Both the position numbers and the translations under genes were made by a program. Below the pieces are notes generated by a model. That model did no database searches, was not told where the DNA came from, and was given only the letters and a program-made list of their open reading frames with translations. Of a stretch of DNA of 64,000 bases, positions 31,273-40,237 are shown one piece after another (the first letter of the stretch is position 1; every line of letters starts with the position of its first letter). The stretch is from Bacteroidaceae bacterium (GTDB lineage Bacteria > Bacteroidota > Bacteroidia > Bacteroidales > Bacteroidaceae), in assembly GCA_017649485.1 (NCBI GenBank), contig JAGCGS010000068.1, forward strand, positions 62,001 through 126,000, written 5' to 3'.

Positions 31273-32610
31273 TCAAAATATAAATCTAATAACATCATTT
31301 AGGTTCGCCCAAATCAGTAGGCCAAACAAAATCGCCATTCCCACTACTTCAGCACGCTCCATGAACTTATCACTCGGTTTGCGTCTAGCAATGATCTCGT
31401 AGAGCAAGAACAACACATGACCACCGTCCAAAGCAGGAATAGGCAGGATGTTCATAAAGGCCAAGATGATGCTCAGGAAGGCTGTCATATACCAGAACTG
31501 ATGCCAATCCCATGCAGCGGGGAAGATGCTGCCGATGGTGCCAAAACCACCCAACTGCTTAGCTCCCTCTTTCGAGAATACATACTTCATTTGATTGACA
31601 TAACCCTTCAACGTGTTTACACCCAATGTAATACCTGCAGGGAACGAAGCAAAGAAACCATAGTCGGTTTTTACTACAGGTAATAATTGTGCAGTGCTGG
31701 TAACTGGATATACACCAATCCTATGTTCTTCGTTTGTAGTCAATGTCAAATCCTGACGTACACCTTTGCGTATGATGGTCAGCGTAATGTCATGTTCCTC
31801 ACTATTAGCATCCCTGCGACGTTGCATCTCCTTCATGAAGTCATCGTATGCCAAAGGTGTTACTCCATTCATGGCAATGATGCTATCGCCAGGCAACATT
31901 CCTGCTAACTTAGCTGGGGAATCAGCCAACAAGCTATCCACTACGAAAGGCATGCGGAAAGCAGTGAATGTCACACTATCTTCCATCAGACGATTGATCA
32001 TATCATCTGGGATATAGACAGACACCTCCTGTCCGCCTCGCAACACAGTCACCTGACGCGCGTCCACCACATTCATCAGCAGGTCGGTACCCAAACGTTC
32101 CAAAGGCTTGCCGTCGGCAGATATCAGTATATCGCCATCTTGAAATCCTGCGTTGTGAGCAGTTTCATTGAACTGCATACCTAATGGTGCCTGCTGAACT
32201 GGTATATAAGAATCGCCCCAGGCGAATAGTATCATGCTATATATCAATAATGCCAGCAGGAAATTAAAAAGCACACCACCAATCATTATAAGCAATCGCT
32301 GCCATGCTGGCTTAGCCCTGAACTCCCAAGGCTGTGCAGGCTGTTTCATCTGCTCCAAGTCCATCGACTCGTCTATCATACCGGCAATCTTGACATAGCC
32401 ACCCAGGGGTATCCATCCCAAACCGTATTCAGTCTCACTGTTTTTCGGCTTGAATTTCAACAAGGTAAACCATGGGTCGAAAAATAATCTGAATTTCTCT
32501 ACCCTTGTCTTAAACAGTTTGGCAAATAGAAAATGACCACCTTCATGGATCACTACCAGCAGAGATAGGCTCAGCATCAGCTGCACCGCTTTTATCAAAA
32601 ACGTTTCCAT
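31273..32610 (-). CDS. rseP: RseP-type site-2 protease (RIP metalloprotease)
   Basis: 445 residues. The first membrane helix carries the zinc motif HEGGH (VVIHEGGHFLFAKLF, about 22-26); the last part has PIPALDGGHVLF with the second metal ligand Asp (LDG). Two PDZ-like domains lie between (AGFQDGDILISADGK and AGMLPGDSIIAMNG). RseP releases anti-sigma factors or remnant signal peptides by cutting within the membrane. In many Bacteroidetes it follows dxr; here the upstream neighbour is a GH125 gene and rseP has its own promoter. Confidence 0.92.
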   Translation of the reverse strand: METFLIKAVQLMLSLSLLVVIHEGGHFLFAKLFKTRVEKFRLFFDPWFTLLKFKPKNSETEYGLGWIPLGGYVKIAGMIDESMDLEQMKQPAQPWEFRAKPAWQRLLIMIGGVLFNFLLALLIYSMILFAWGDSYIPVQQAPLGMQFNETAHNAGFQDGDILISADGKPLERLGTDLLMNVVDARQVTVLRGGQEVSVYIPDDMINRLMEDSVTFTAFRMPFVVDSLLADSPAKLAGMLPGDSIIAMNGVTPLAYDDFMKEMQRRRDANSEEHDITLTIIRKGVRQDLTLTTNEEHRIGVYPVTSTAQLLPVVKTDYGFFASFPAGITLGVNTLKGYVNQMKYVFSKEGAKQLGGFGTIGSIFPAAWDWHQFWYMTAFLSIILAFMNILPIPALDGGHVLFLLYEIIARRKPSDKFMERAEVVGMAILFGLLIWANLNDVIRFIF

Positions 32611-32642
32611 TCAATTTTGTCTTGTTTTGTTAATTCAGGGCG

Positions 32643-32673
32643 CAAAGTTACAAATAAACATGAGAAAAGCCAA
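32643..32673 (-). promoter_or_regulatory. Predicted rseP promoter
   Basis: On the - strand, TTG at 32673-32671, 20 bases, TAACTTTG at 32650-32643. Confidence 0.6.
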
Positions 32674-32733
32674 ATGTATTTGTGCTTTTCCGAATATGAG
32701 TAACTTCGGCTAAGCCAAAGATAATGCTTTTTA

Positions 32734-34197
32734 TTACTCTATACTGTTCAATAAATTCAGTTTGCCATCATTCACCAGCTTGATAATCAACTCTCCAAAT
32801 AGGGTGTTTTGCCAAGCGAACCATGCACGGGTAAAGTGGGTAGCATCATCCTTGTGGAATGACTCATGCATAAAGCCTGTGCCTGCATCCGTATCCATCA
32901 ACATCTTGACACACTGCTTGATTTCCTGGTCATCCTGTGAGGTAAATGCTCGTATCATGATGCTCATAGGCCAAGGCATATCATGGCCTATGTGTGGTCC
33001 ACCAATACCTTCACCGGCTTTACCACGGAAGAAATATGGATTATCTTCGCTCCATACAAAGCGTCGGGTGTTCTGATAGATGGGGTCATTGATGTCCACC
33101 AAACCTAAGTAAGGCATTGAAATCAATGAAGGTACATTAGCATCGTCCATTAGCAGGTGATTGCCAAAGCCATCTACCTCGTAGGCATACATCTTGCCGT
33201 ACATAGGATGATCATAAATGGCGTACTGTTGCAATGCCTGTTCCACCTCGTTGGCTAATGCTGTACATTGTCCAGCCAGGTCAGTGCGTTTGTTCACATT
33301 GTTGAGAATCTCTGCTGCTTGACGCAAAGACTTGACAGCAAAGAAATTGGATGGCACCAAGAATAAGAATACCGTGGCATCGTCAGAAGGACGAAACGCT
33401 GATGCTATCAAACCTACAGGCTTCACTGGAGCGCCCCAACCGTCGTTGCTCATGGTGTCGAACTGACGCTCCGTTCGGCGCATAAAGCGATAGCTGCCTT
33501 TGCTCTCCTTGCGTTGCTGATCGATGAAAGTCTTGAGAATATTCTGCACAGCCTCAATCCATGCAGCATCGAACACACTGGCATCACCCGTCACCTTCCA
33601 GTATTCGTATGCCAGACGGATGGGGTAGCACAGTGAGTCAATTTCCCACTTGCGCTCATGCAATTCATCTTTCATGTCCGTCATGTCGCTTTTCCATTCA
33701 CCTCCACCTGGAATTGCTTCCATGTTGAAGGCATTGGCAAATGGGTCGATATTGATGCAGGCAAATTGGCGGTTGATTACTCCAGCCACCATCTCCTTCA
33801 GCTTGGCATCTTGGTTGGCCAGCTGCACGTATGGCCACACCTGTGCGCCAGAGTCACGCAGCCACATGGCATGGATGTCGCCAGTATAAACAAAGGTGTC
33901 AGGCTTGCCCGTCTTGGCATCCTTGCTGAAATGTACGGTGGTATCCAGTGTGTTAGGAAAACAGTTGCTGAACATCCAAGCCAACTTCGGGTTGGTAAGC
34001 TTGGCCTGCATCTGTTTGATGACTTGTTCCACTGCTTCAGAGCGGAACAAGCGTTTTTCGGCTGTTGGACGTTGGTCGGTGTAAGAGGTTGCGTCAGAGG
34101 CGCAAACCATAGGTTCTATACTCAGGGGCATGGCATTCAGCGTCAGGGCTGTGGTTGCCAGGACCATTGTCATTGCTGTTTTGAAAATAATCTTCAT
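32734..34197 (-). CDS. GH125 exo-alpha-1,6-mannosidase
   Basis: The open frame extends upstream to 34299, but the ATG at 34197 gives a proper signal peptide (MKIIFKTAMTMVLATTALTLNA). The mature enzyme of about 465 residues has the GH125 features: TFVYTGDIHAMWLRDSGAQVWPY, INRQFACINIDPFANAF, ERKWEIDSLCYPIRLAYEYW and, towards the end, a GGPHIGHDMPWPMSIM segment. Family members remove terminal alpha-1,6-mannose, as from N-glycan or yeast mannan. No other mannan gene is adjacent. Confidence 0.85.
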   Translation of the reverse strand: MKIIFKTAMTMVLATTALTLNAMPLSIEPMVCASDATSYTDQRPTAEKRLFRSEAVEQVIKQMQAKLTNPKLAWMFSNCFPNTLDTTVHFSKDAKTGKPDTFVYTGDIHAMWLRDSGAQVWPYVQLANQDAKLKEMVAGVINRQFACINIDPFANAFNMEAIPGGGEWKSDMTDMKDELHERKWEIDSLCYPIRLAYEYWKVTGDASVFDAAWIEAVQNILKTFIDQQRKESKGSYRFMRRTERQFDTMSNDGWGAPVKPVGLIASAFRPSDDATVFLFLVPSNFFAVKSLRQAAEILNNVNKRTDLAGQCTALANEVEQALQQYAIYDHPMYGKMYAYEVDGFGNHLLMDDANVPSLISMPYLGLVDINDPIYQNTRRFVWSEDNPYFFRGKAGEGIGGPHIGHDMPWPMSIMIRAFTSQDDQEIKQCVKMLMDTDAGTGFMHESFHKDDATHFTRAWFAWQNTLFGELIIKLVNDGKLNLLNSIE

Positions 34198-34430
34198 ACT
34201 CAGTTGCTTTAGTTTATGATGCAAATTTAATAAAAGGCGAAAACAAAAGCAAATAAAACGGCAAAATAACAAAAATCTGCTGTCTGCCAGCATTGTCATA
34301 CAAAGGAAAGTATGGTCTCATGACCTTGTTACCAAAAGGCCGAGACTCAATAAGTATGACTGCAGATGGTTACAATAATGTGTCAGAGTCAAGACTATGC
34401 TTCTCTCATCGAGGAGATGGCAATGCACTC

Positions 34431-34455
34431 ACACCAAAACAAGTTGTTTTGGTGT
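34431..34455. repeat. Perfect palindrome, copy 1
   Basis: Twelve-base arms (ACACCAAAACAA) around a single G. The second copy, 42 bases further on, has the same arms (11 bases) around a C, so the copies are inverted relative to each other; CACTCA outside copy 1 also matches TGAGTG outside copy 2. Confidence 0.75.
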
Positions 34456-34497
34456 CGTTAAATGGCTTCGAGAGGAGTGTTAGATAGTATTCTCTCG

Positions 34498-34520
34498 CAC
34501 CAAAACAACTTGTTTTGGTG
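34498..34520. repeat. Perfect palindrome, copy 2
   Basis: Eleven-base arms (CACCAAAACAA) around a single C; partner of 34431-34455. Confidence 0.75.
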
Positions 34521-34621
34521 AGTGTAACTTCAGTGTAACTTTTTTGAGAAGGTACACTGAGTTAATATAGATAAGTATCAAGTAGTTAAAAGGCTTAGTG
34601 TAACTATGTAAATAAAATAGC

Positions 34622-34674
34622 AAAAAAAAAATTATAAATAGTTGGGACGTGCCTATTCGACACGCCCCCACTAT
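34622..34674 (-). terminator. Intrinsic terminator of the GH9 gene
   Basis: On the - strand, ATAGTGGGGGCGTG pairs imperfectly with CACGTCCCAACTAT, then TTATAATTTTTTTTT. It lies about 30 bases past the GH9 stop. Confidence 0.7.
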
Positions 34675-34704
34675 CTGTTCTGCCTAATTTGCTTTATCTT
34701 AGCT

Positions 34705-37227
34705 TTATCTGCTTAACTGTTGTGCAGCCAATGCCAGGAACATATAATGTGATGAACCACCACCCAAAACATATTCAACCTGTTGCCACAGGAACGGGAA
34801 TGTCAGCAATTCGGGGAAGTCAGGACGAATCAGTGCTGTTCCAGACACTACACCTCCTGGGATATAACTCCAGTCGGCACGGTTTAGACCATAAGCCACA
34901 GTAGCCGATTCTGCACCTACACCAGAAGCAAAAGATGCCTGATTAGAGCCTGGATGGCAACCCAGGATGAAGTTTAATGCATTGTAAATGGTATTCTTCG
35001 GGAAGATTTCAGGATAAGCAGAAGCTAAGAAATAATACTCATAGCCAAAGCGTTGGATATCCCAACCTGCTCCCCAAATACTTGGGCGGTACGGCACTCC
35101 ATAAGGCGTTTCTGCAGCTTGCTTGTCGAGGTTTTCTTTCTGAGTAGCTAAAGCGGCTTTAAAAGCTGTGGTAAACTGGCTGGCACGCCTATCTTTCATT
35201 GTTTCTATGATTTTAGCTACACGGGCCATATACCAGCCTGTGCGACTTATCTGTTGCATTACAACTTGCTGGTTGTTGAGGATATAGTCTAAGTAAGCCT
35301 GCTGTTGTGTAGTCAGATACAACTCTACGGCTGCATGCAACTTGTTACTCATCAGTCGCTCGTTGGCATCCGTCTGGTTGTAGATGGCTGTAGCTATATC
35401 TAAACAATGGACACTCAAGGTGTCGTTAAAGCCTTTCAATACTCTTGAAACGGCTGCCAATTCTGCGGCAGTACTCAATGCCCTGCCAGGATTGTCTTCT
35501 GTGAATATCCATCGGTCGTCATCATTGCCCAACACACCGTCTGTCATGGCTGCGGCATCGCCTAACATGGCATATTGTCTCAAGCTGTTGCAAATGATGC
35601 CACGATAGAGCCTGCCTAAAGAAATGTAGCTGTTTACCACTGTCAAAGCACCATTTTCTATTTGCTGCAGAATGTCATTCTTGCCATCTGGTTGATGAAT
35701 TTCAGTCACATGTTTTACTTGATCAATGGCTGTTACATCGATGTCAGGATGGAAAGCTTCATAAGCCATCGTCAGGATGTAAGACTCTCCAGCTTGTGAT
35801 TCCACACGCAGGTCGAAATCGCCGGCATCATGCCAACCACCCACATTTACGCCTGGCACCACTGAGCGCTCGGCATACTTCGTAAGACCAGGACGTTGGT
35901 CGTAACCATCTATATGATTGCCAACTGGGGCCATCTGTGCATCATCCATGTGGCAAGCATCATGCCAAACGCGATACTTCTCATTTACACGCATGTGGCA
36001 CATTTGTACTGGCAGGAAATACTCGATGACTGGTTGCCAAACGCCCCTGTCATATACATCCTTGTCAATTCTGAAAACAGAGGAAGTCGAGGTGCCATAT
36101 TTCACTTGGTAAAGGCCTGACTCTGTAATGTCACTAAAATCTACCTTCAAATAGTTATACCTTAGGAACTGACCCCATTCTTTTGGACTTGTAGTTTTGA
36201 CAACTTTTTCGCCATTGGCATCAATCTTGATAATCAACGCTTCTACACGTGTCTGATCCCTGTTGTCAGTTTCAATGATGGCCTCCTTTGGCTGATTGGG
36301 ATGGTATCCCACTTGTGAGGTTTGAATGACTGGAGTATAAAGCCACCCTGGTACAATATTAGGGGTGATAATCCATTTTACGGCTCCCTTAGTCGCACCT
36401 GGGGCAATCTCGCTACGCAGTACAAACCAACCGTTGTTGTGGTTCATTCTGCCATCATAGAGCTTCAAATCTCCTGTGAGTGATTCCACGGTTAGCTTGC
36501 TATATGGGTCGTCAGGGCGTGAGGTAAACTTCTTGCCTATTGCATAAGGTTCACTGATGATATCATCGGCAATCAGTGGACTATACCCGGTTCCATTCAG
36601 CTGTTTTGGGTCGGCAAGAGGACTCTTGCCATCGTGGAAATTGCCATCAAAGCCTAAGTTTTGCTTGGTAAAAGCCAAAGGAGAGTTCGGTTGCTGAGGA
36701 TAGATGCCACTCTGGCCATCCATTACCCAAGGCTTGCCGAACAGCCAGCCTGGGAAGAATTCCAGGTTAAAGCCGACTTTACCTTGCAACTGTGCAGGCA
36801 CCGGCTTGTCAATATCCACCGTTACTACGATGCTGCCCCCTTGGGCCTCCGTCGTAACGGTGTAGTTGAACACGTAATCAGGATAAACCATTGGGTTGAA
36901 ACCCGTTAAATGACGTGCAGAGTCGGGGAAGCAGAGGGTGGTTACTATGCTGTTGCCCTCAACCTTACGGCTTAGCTGCTTAGGCACGGGTTGCCACTGC
37001 CCTGGAGTAGCTTCCATGCGGATGTCACCATTGGTGGCAATGCGGTGTCCGTTCATTAACACGCTTACGCCACCCTGATGACCCTCAGGATAGAAGTCAT
37101 TAAATGCCATTACATCTACTCCCTGGTTGGAGAAATATCCACTAGAGTTTAATTGGAATTGTTGCGCTGAAGCTGTGACAAAAGAAACTGTCAATGCGCA
37201 TACGGTCAATAGAATGCTTTTTTTCAT
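34705..37227 (-). CDS. GH9 endoglucanase-type glycoside hydrolase
   Basis: 840 residues with signal peptide (MKKSILLTVCALTVSFVTASA). An N-terminal beta domain (25-290) precedes an Ig-like cellulase N-terminal domain (about 300-395: QVGYHPNQPKEAIIE, SGLYQVKYG). The catalytic part has VGGWHDAGDFDLRV, the GH9 Asp motif, and near the end IPGGVVSGTALIRPDFPE and a QQVEYVLGGGSSHYMF segment where the acid Glu is expected. The extra N-terminal domain and the unusual C-terminal motif suggest a substrate other than plain cellulose, such as beta-glucan or glucomannan side-chain structures. Monocistronic with its own terminator. Confidence 0.85.
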   Translation of the reverse strand: MKKSILLTVCALTVSFVTASAQQFQLNSSGYFSNQGVDVMAFNDFYPEGHQGGVSVLMNGHRIATNGDIRMEATPGQWQPVPKQLSRKVEGNSIVTTLCFPDSARHLTGFNPMVYPDYVFNYTVTTEAQGGSIVVTVDIDKPVPAQLQGKVGFNLEFFPGWLFGKPWVMDGQSGIYPQQPNSPLAFTKQNLGFDGNFHDGKSPLADPKQLNGTGYSPLIADDIISEPYAIGKKFTSRPDDPYSKLTVESLTGDLKLYDGRMNHNNGWFVLRSEIAPGATKGAVKWIITPNIVPGWLYTPVIQTSQVGYHPNQPKEAIIETDNRDQTRVEALIIKIDANGEKVVKTTSPKEWGQFLRYNYLKVDFSDITESGLYQVKYGTSTSSVFRIDKDVYDRGVWQPVIEYFLPVQMCHMRVNEKYRVWHDACHMDDAQMAPVGNHIDGYDQRPGLTKYAERSVVPGVNVGGWHDAGDFDLRVESQAGESYILTMAYEAFHPDIDVTAIDQVKHVTEIHQPDGKNDILQQIENGALTVVNSYISLGRLYRGIICNSLRQYAMLGDAAAMTDGVLGNDDDRWIFTEDNPGRALSTAAELAAVSRVLKGFNDTLSVHCLDIATAIYNQTDANERLMSNKLHAAVELYLTTQQQAYLDYILNNQQVVMQQISRTGWYMARVAKIIETMKDRRASQFTTAFKAALATQKENLDKQAAETPYGVPYRPSIWGAGWDIQRFGYEYYFLASAYPEIFPKNTIYNALNFILGCHPGSNQASFASGVGAESATVAYGLNRADWSYIPGGVVSGTALIRPDFPELLTFPFLWQQVEYVLGGGSSHYMFLALAAQQLSR

Positions 37228-37319
37228 GATTCTCGGTTTTTATGGTTGATTTCATTAACGATAAACGTTTTTTTTACATTTTATTGGCCAAAAGTACACA
37301 AAATAAAAATAATAATCAC

Positions 37320-37327
37320 TATCTTTG
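37320..37327 (+). promoter_or_regulatory. -7 box upstream of purB
   Basis: TATCTTTG, 35 bases before the purB ATG. I see no well-spaced TTG upstream. Confidence 0.5.
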
Positions 37328-37362
37328 CATCCTAAAATGATTGAATAGGGATAATTTTTTGC

Positions 37363-38709
37363 ATGAGATTAGATGAATTAACAGCCATTTCGCCCATTGA
37401 CGGACGCTATAGAGGTAAGACAGAGTCACTTGCCGTTTATTTTTCAGAATATGCCTTAATTAAGTATCGTGTTCAAGTGGAGGTTGAATACTTTATCACA
37501 CTGTGTGAGTTGCCTCTTCCTCAGTTGGAAGGAGTGAATCAACAGGTGTTTGAGGTACTGCGCGACATCTACCGACATTTTTCTGAGGCTGATGCGGATC
37601 GCATCAAGGATATTGAGGCCGTGACCAATCACGATGTCAAGGCAGTGGAGTACTTCCTGAAAGAGCAATTCGATAAGATTGGCGGTATGGATGATTTCAA
37701 GGAGTTTATTCACTTTGGTTTAACTTCTCAGGACATCAACAATACTTCAGTGCCACTATCTGTTAAAGATGCACTTGATGAGGTGTTTTATCCCGCTTTG
37801 CAAGAGTTGATTGACCAGTTGGCTGATTATGCTGACGAATGGAAAGATATCGCTATGTTGGCAAAGACACATGGCCAGCCAGCTTCTCCCACCCGTTTGG
37901 GCAAGGAAATAGAAGTGTATGTTTATCGCTTGCAGCAACAGCTTGATTTGTTGAAGGCCTGTCCGATTACTGCCAAGTTCGGTGGTGCAACAGGCAACTA
38001 TAACGCACATCATGTGGCTTACCCAGCCTTTGATTGGAAAGCTTTTGGCAACAAGTTTGTTTCGGAAAAGCTTGGCTTGCATCGTGAGCAGTTTACTACG
38101 CAGATATCCAATTATGACAACCTCGCCGCTGTTTTTGATGCACTGCGACGCATCAATACCATCATCATGGACCTTGACAGAGATTGTTGGATGTACATCT
38201 CCATGGGCTATTTCCATCAGAAAATCAAAGCTGGCGAGGTAGGGTCAAGCGCTATGCCTCACAAGGTGAACCCCATTGATTTCGAAAATTCTGAAGGAAA
38301 TGTGGGAATCGCGAACGCCATCTATCAGCATCTGGCGATGAAACTGCCAGTGTCTCGCTTGCAACGCGACTTGACTGATTCTACCGTATTGCGAAATATT
38401 GGTGTGCCGATGGGACATAGTCTTATTGCTATCCAAAGTACCTTGAAAGGCTTGCGCAAGCTGTTGCTGAATCGTGATGCAATTGACGCTGACCTCAATA
38501 ATTGTTGGAGTGTGGTGGCTGAAGCTATCCAGACCGTATTGCGCCGTGAGGCATATCCGCATCCTTACGAGGCATTGAAGGCGTTAACACGCACTAACGA
38601 GGCCATCACCGAATCATCTATCCGTAACTTTATAAACAACTTGGATGTGAGCGATGAGGTGAAAGAGGAGTTGCGTGCCATTACCCCTATGAATTATACT
38701 GGCATTTAA
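37363..38709 (+). CDS. purB: Adenylosuccinate lyase
   Basis: 448 residues, cytoplasmic homotetramer. It splits SAICAR to AICAR and adenylosuccinate to AMP. The family signature SSAMPHKVNPIDFENSEGN (flexible catalytic loop with the serine) is present near residue 291, with HGQPASPTRLGKE and GLTSQDINNTS upstream. The length and N-terminus (MRLDELTAISPIDGRYRGK) match the Escherichia-type subfamily. A possible -7 box lies 35 bases upstream. Confidence 0.96.
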   Translation: MRLDELTAISPIDGRYRGKTESLAVYFSEYALIKYRVQVEVEYFITLCELPLPQLEGVNQQVFEVLRDIYRHFSEADADRIKDIEAVTNHDVKAVEYFLKEQFDKIGGMDDFKEFIHFGLTSQDINNTSVPLSVKDALDEVFYPALQELIDQLADYADEWKDIAMLAKTHGQPASPTRLGKEIEVYVYRLQQQLDLLKACPITAKFGGATGNYNAHHVAYPAFDWKAFGNKFVSEKLGLHREQFTTQISNYDNLAAVFDALRRINTIIMDLDRDCWMYISMGYFHQKIKAGEVGSSAMPHKVNPIDFENSEGNVGIANAIYQHLAMKLPVSRLQRDLTDSTVLRNIGVPMGHSLIAIQSTLKGLRKLLLNRDAIDADLNNCWSVVAEAIQTVLRREAYPHPYEALKALTRTNEAITESSIRNFINNLDVSDEVKEELRAITPMNYTGI

Positions 38710-38802
38710 TTACATAACATAAACAATTAAGTATTTAAATCTCGAGAGAAAAACATTTGGCCGTGAGGCCAAGCAGTACAAACAATTTTTAAATTTTGTA
38801 AA

Positions 38803-40212
38803 ATGATTACAGAAGACGAAAAGTGGCAGAATGCCGAACCTAATGGCAATGCCGATGGAAATCAATTTGAAGGTTTTGACCGTGGATCTAGACCACAGCG
38901 TGTTTACACAAACGACAGGCCTTACCGCCCTCGTTTTAATCCGAATGCAGACAATTCCAACCGTCAGCAGAGAGATTACCACAATGGTGGCGAGCAACGT
39001 TCTTATCGTCCTCGCTTCAATAGCAATGGTGAAGGAGGTGAGCAGCGTCCTTACCGCCCTCGTTTCAACAGCAATGGCGAAGGTGGCGAGCAGCGTCCTT
39101 ACCGTCCTCGTTACAACAGCGAAGGTGGCGAGCAACGTCCTTACCGTCCTCGTTACAATCAAGCCGCTGGCGGTTACAACAATAGCGAACGTCCTTATCG
39201 CCCTCGTTATAACAACAATGAAGAAGGTGGTGAACAGCGTCCTTACCGTCCTCGCTATAACAGCGAAGGTGGCGAACAGCGTCCTTACCGTCCTCGTTAC
39301 AACAGCGAAGGAGGTGAGCAGCGTCCTTATCGTCCTCGTTACAACAGCGAAGGTGGCGAACAGCGTCCTTATCGTCCTCGTCCAAACAGTGGTGGTGGAC
39401 GTTATGGCAAACCAAATCATTCAAGACGTCCGGGTGGTATGAGACCGAATAATAATCACAGGCCTATTGAATATACTGAGGTTTATACACCGGAAGACGA
39501 TATCCGTCTGAACAAGTTCTTGGCAAACGCCGGTATCTGTTCTCGTCGTGAGGCTGACGAATACATTCAGGCAGGTGTAGTGACCGTGAATGGTGAAGTG
39601 GTGAAAGAGTTGGGTACCAAGATTAAGCGTGGTGATGAGGTGAAGTTCCACGATCAACCCGTTTCTATTGAACGTAAAATATATGTGCTGTTAAACAAGC
39701 CAAAGGATTGCGTGACTACCACTGATGATCCACAGGCTCGTAAGACTGTGATGGATATCGTGAAGGGTGCTTGCCCTGAGCGTATTTATCCTGTTGGCCG
39801 TTTGGACCGTAACACCACTGGTGTACTGCTGCTGACCAACGATGGTGAACTGGCTTCTAAGCTGACCCATCCTAAGTATGAGAAGAAGAAGATTTACCGT
39901 GTGCGCCTGGACAAGGATTTGACACAGGAGGATATGGATAAGATTGTAGCTGGCATCGAACTTGAAGATGGTGAGATACATGCTGATGAGATTGCTTATG
40001 CTGATGAAACGAAGAAGAATGATATCGGCATTGAAATCCACTCTGGCAGAAACCGTATCGTGCGTCGCATTTTCGAGCACTTGGGTTATAAAGTAACCAA
40101 GCTTGACCGTGTGTTCTTCGCAGGTCTGACAAAGAAGGGTCTTAAACGTGGTGACTGGAGATTCCTGACTCAGCAGGAGGTGAACTTCTTGCGTATGGGG
40201 TCATTCTCTTAA
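38803..40212 (+). CDS. rluB: RluB-like 23S rRNA pseudouridine synthase with Arg-rich repeat tail
   Basis: 469 residues. Residues about 45-205 are a low-complexity tract of about ten units of GGEQRPYRPRYNSE, basic and certainly disordered. The S4 RNA-binding domain follows (about 225-285: IRLNKFLANAGICSRREADEYI), then the RsuA/RluB catalytic domain with GRLDRNTTGVLLLTNDG (catalytic Asp335) and GRNRIVRRIFEHLGY. The core places it with RluB/RluE/RsuA enzymes, modifying 23S rRNA. The RGG-like repeat probably adds general RNA or ribosome affinity. Its repeated DNA leaves long open frames on the other strand that are artefacts. A small hairpin (TTGGCC-GTGA-GGCCAA) precedes it. Confidence 0.9.
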   Translation: MITEDEKWQNAEPNGNADGNQFEGFDRGSRPQRVYTNDRPYRPRFNPNADNSNRQQRDYHNGGEQRSYRPRFNSNGEGGEQRPYRPRFNSNGEGGEQRPYRPRYNSEGGEQRPYRPRYNQAAGGYNNSERPYRPRYNNNEEGGEQRPYRPRYNSEGGEQRPYRPRYNSEGGEQRPYRPRYNSEGGEQRPYRPRPNSGGGRYGKPNHSRRPGGMRPNNNHRPIEYTEVYTPEDDIRLNKFLANAGICSRREADEYIQAGVVTVNGEVVKELGTKIKRGDEVKFHDQPVSIERKIYVLLNKPKDCVTTTDDPQARKTVMDIVKGACPERIYPVGRLDRNTTGVLLLTNDGELASKLTHPKYEKKKIYRVRLDKDLTQEDMDKIVAGIELEDGEIHADEIAYADETKKNDIGIEIHSGRNRIVRRIFEHLGYKVTKLDRVFFAGLTKKGLKRGDWRFLTQQEVNFLRMGSFS

Positions 40213-40237
40213 TATATATAAGGTGTAAATTGACGAT

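Larger units (their letters stand above)
34198..34704. other. Gene-free stretch with two matching palindromes
   Basis: I see no credible gene. It holds two almost perfect hairpins at 34431-34455 and 34498-34520 and the terminator of the GH9 gene at 34622-34674. The remainder shows no clear signal. Confidence 0.6.

Noticed and set aside
34198..34299. Upstream extension of the GH125 gene to 34299
   Set aside because: It would bury the signal peptide that begins at 34197, and the extra residues look like non-coding AT-rich sequence.
38710..39420. Long - strand and alternate-frame open readings across the rluB repeat (up to 236 residues)
   Set aside because: They arise from the periodic DNA encoding GGEQRPYRPRYNSE on the + strand and show only low-complexity protein with no start signal.
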